Part shown: positions 63,377 to 64,000 of the stretch, piece by piece
Layout: each line of letters begins with the position of its first letter
Numbering within the stretch: position 1 is the stretch's first letter
Source of the DNA: Pelagomonas calceolata
Taxonomy: Eukaryota > Sar > Pelagophyceae > Pelagomonadales > Pelagomonadaceae
DNA length: 64,000 bases
Direction: 5' to 3'
NCBI GenBank assembly: GCA_918797485.1
Contig: CAKKNE010000005.1
Location: 1,922,001 to 1,986,000 of the forward strand
The notes under the pieces: generated by a model
What the model saw: only the letters and a program-made list of their open reading frames with translations
Told to the model about the DNA's origin: nothing
Database searches by the model: none
Program-made: the position numbers and the translations under genes

Positions 63377-64000
63377 TCACAGCACGAGCTCCATGGGCGC
63401 CCGCGCGTTGACCCCCGGGAACTCGGCGGCCGTGTCGCTCGGCCGCCGCGCGCAATCGACGAAGCCGAAGCGCGCGTACCAGTCCCGCTTGACCGGCGGG
63501 CACTCTAGATACAATCGCTCCAGGCTCGACGAGCGCGCCTCAGCTAAAATCTCCCGCAGGATCGCCGAGCCGACGCCTCTCCCCTGAAACGCGGGCGAGA
63601 CGGTCATCTGGCGGACCTCGCCCGTGGCGCGCGTCAGCATGCCGCAGCCCGCGACTTCATCGTCGATCGACGCGATATAGATAAGGCGCGTCGCGAGGTG
63701 CTTCTCCAAATCGCAGAAGCGCCCCAAAATAATCTCTAGCTCCTCCGCTGCATAATGCCGCGACAGCTCGTTCTTCTCGTTAGATTCGCGTACCGTTGTC
63801 GTGATCACCTCCTTGATCGATGCGACCAGTGCAGTATCATCTAAACTCTCCAGGACGCGCACCTCTATCTGATGTGGCTCCCGCTTGATGGGCTCCTCGT
63901 CAATGTTATACACGTTGATCTTCACGGTGCCGCTCAGGTAAAAAATTAGAGCCGCGACGCCGACGGACCAGACGACGTACTCCGTCCAGTCGCTCGCGCT
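63377..64000 (-). CDS. GNAT-family N-acetyltransferase with N-terminal membrane segment (5' end outside window)
   Basis: The frame is open to the window edge; the apparent start at 63925 is GTG, so the true N-terminus lies beyond 64000. The visible 207 residues begin with a hydrophobic stretch, YVVWSVGVAALIFYLSG, that could be a membrane anchor. The GNAT fold follows: AGCGMLTRATGEVRQMTV, then the acetyl-CoA P-loop QGRGVGSAIL and LYLECPPVKRDWYARFGF. It transfers acetyl from acetyl-CoA to an amine; the substrate is unknown. A beginning like IEVRVLESLDD is typical of stand-alone GNATs. Confidence 0.85.
   Translation of the reverse strand, partial: SASDWTEYVVWSVGVAALIFYLSGTVKINVYNIDEEPIKREPHQIEVRVLESLDDTALVASIKEVITTTVRESNEKNELSRHYAAEELEIILGRFCDLEKHLATRLIYIASIDDEVAGCGMLTRATGEVRQMTVSPAFQGRGVGSAILREILAEARSSSLERLYLECPPVKRDWYARFGFVDCARRPSDTAAEFPGVNARAPMELVL

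Noticed and set aside
1-64000. CRISPR arrays, operons, bacterial promoters, riboswitches, rRNA or tRNA genes
   Set aside because: None seen. Gene content, spacing and introns are eukaryotic nuclear.

Overview
This is nuclear DNA from a GC-rich, gene-dense, intron-poor eukaryotic microalga, most likely a stramenopile (heterokont) alga of the pelagophyte type. The evidence is the gene content: intraflagellar transport, class I aldolase, Mpv17, MPE1/RBBP6, XPF and an N-myristoylated EF-hand protein. Several precursors also start with a signal peptide ending next to a Phe (GF or AF at the cleavage point), the bipartite plastid-targeting signature of algae with red secondary plastids. IFT144 and a Rab28-type GTPase point to a species with a flagellum, so a flagellate such as Pelagomonas fits better than the non-flagellate Aureococcus. 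The species assignment is inference. There are no operons, and most genes are single-exon. Start codons were set on ATG, because many of the longest open frames begin at non-ATG codons.

Layout. 1-10 kb: truncated C2-domain protein, mitochondrial-type enolase, MORC-like GHKL ATPase, exostosin-like glycosyltransferase, small membrane proteins, and a plastid-targeted Mpv17. 10-18 kb: cysteine synthase, then a tandem pair of large membrane proteins that fuse a RelA/SpoT-like domain, many membrane helices and a C-terminal leucine-rich-repeat ectodomain. 17.9-22.3 kb: an apparent DNA transposon with inverted termini, a 4-bp target duplication and two overlapping frames of unknown type, inserted next to the 3' end of IFT144. 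22-37 kb: IFT144, a proline-rich protein, FKBP, EF-hand protein, plastid membrane protein, divergent aldolase, a disordered SPPRR-repeat protein and XPF nuclease. 37-50 kb: second Mpv17, plastid PlsC acyltransferase, PH-domain protein, Rab28, cyclin (two exons), ADPRM-type phosphoesterase, zinc-ribbon membrane protein, WD40 protein and hexose-6-phosphate mutarotase. 50-64 kb: a four-exon plastid protein holding a transposon-like intron (introner), a KPA-rich plastid protein, BPNT/IMPase-like phosphatase, GST, a 1.7-kb non-coding stretch, aldo/keto reductase, MPE1/RBBP6, sulfotransferase, ankyrin protein and a truncated GNAT acetyltransferase.

The points most worth following up are: (1) the 4.34-kb element at 17921-22261 with no recognisable transposase; (2) a short palindromic motif, GCTAGTGTCTTAC-N3..5-GCTAGC, found about a dozen times and only 80-310 bp upstream of start codons; (3) an introner with 8-bp target duplication and terminal inverted repeats at 51338-51478; (4) the RelA/SpoT-like/membrane/LRR fusion pair with a 300-bp identical conversion tract; (5) an aldolase that keeps the Schiff-base Lys but has lost several phosphate-binding and catalytic residues.
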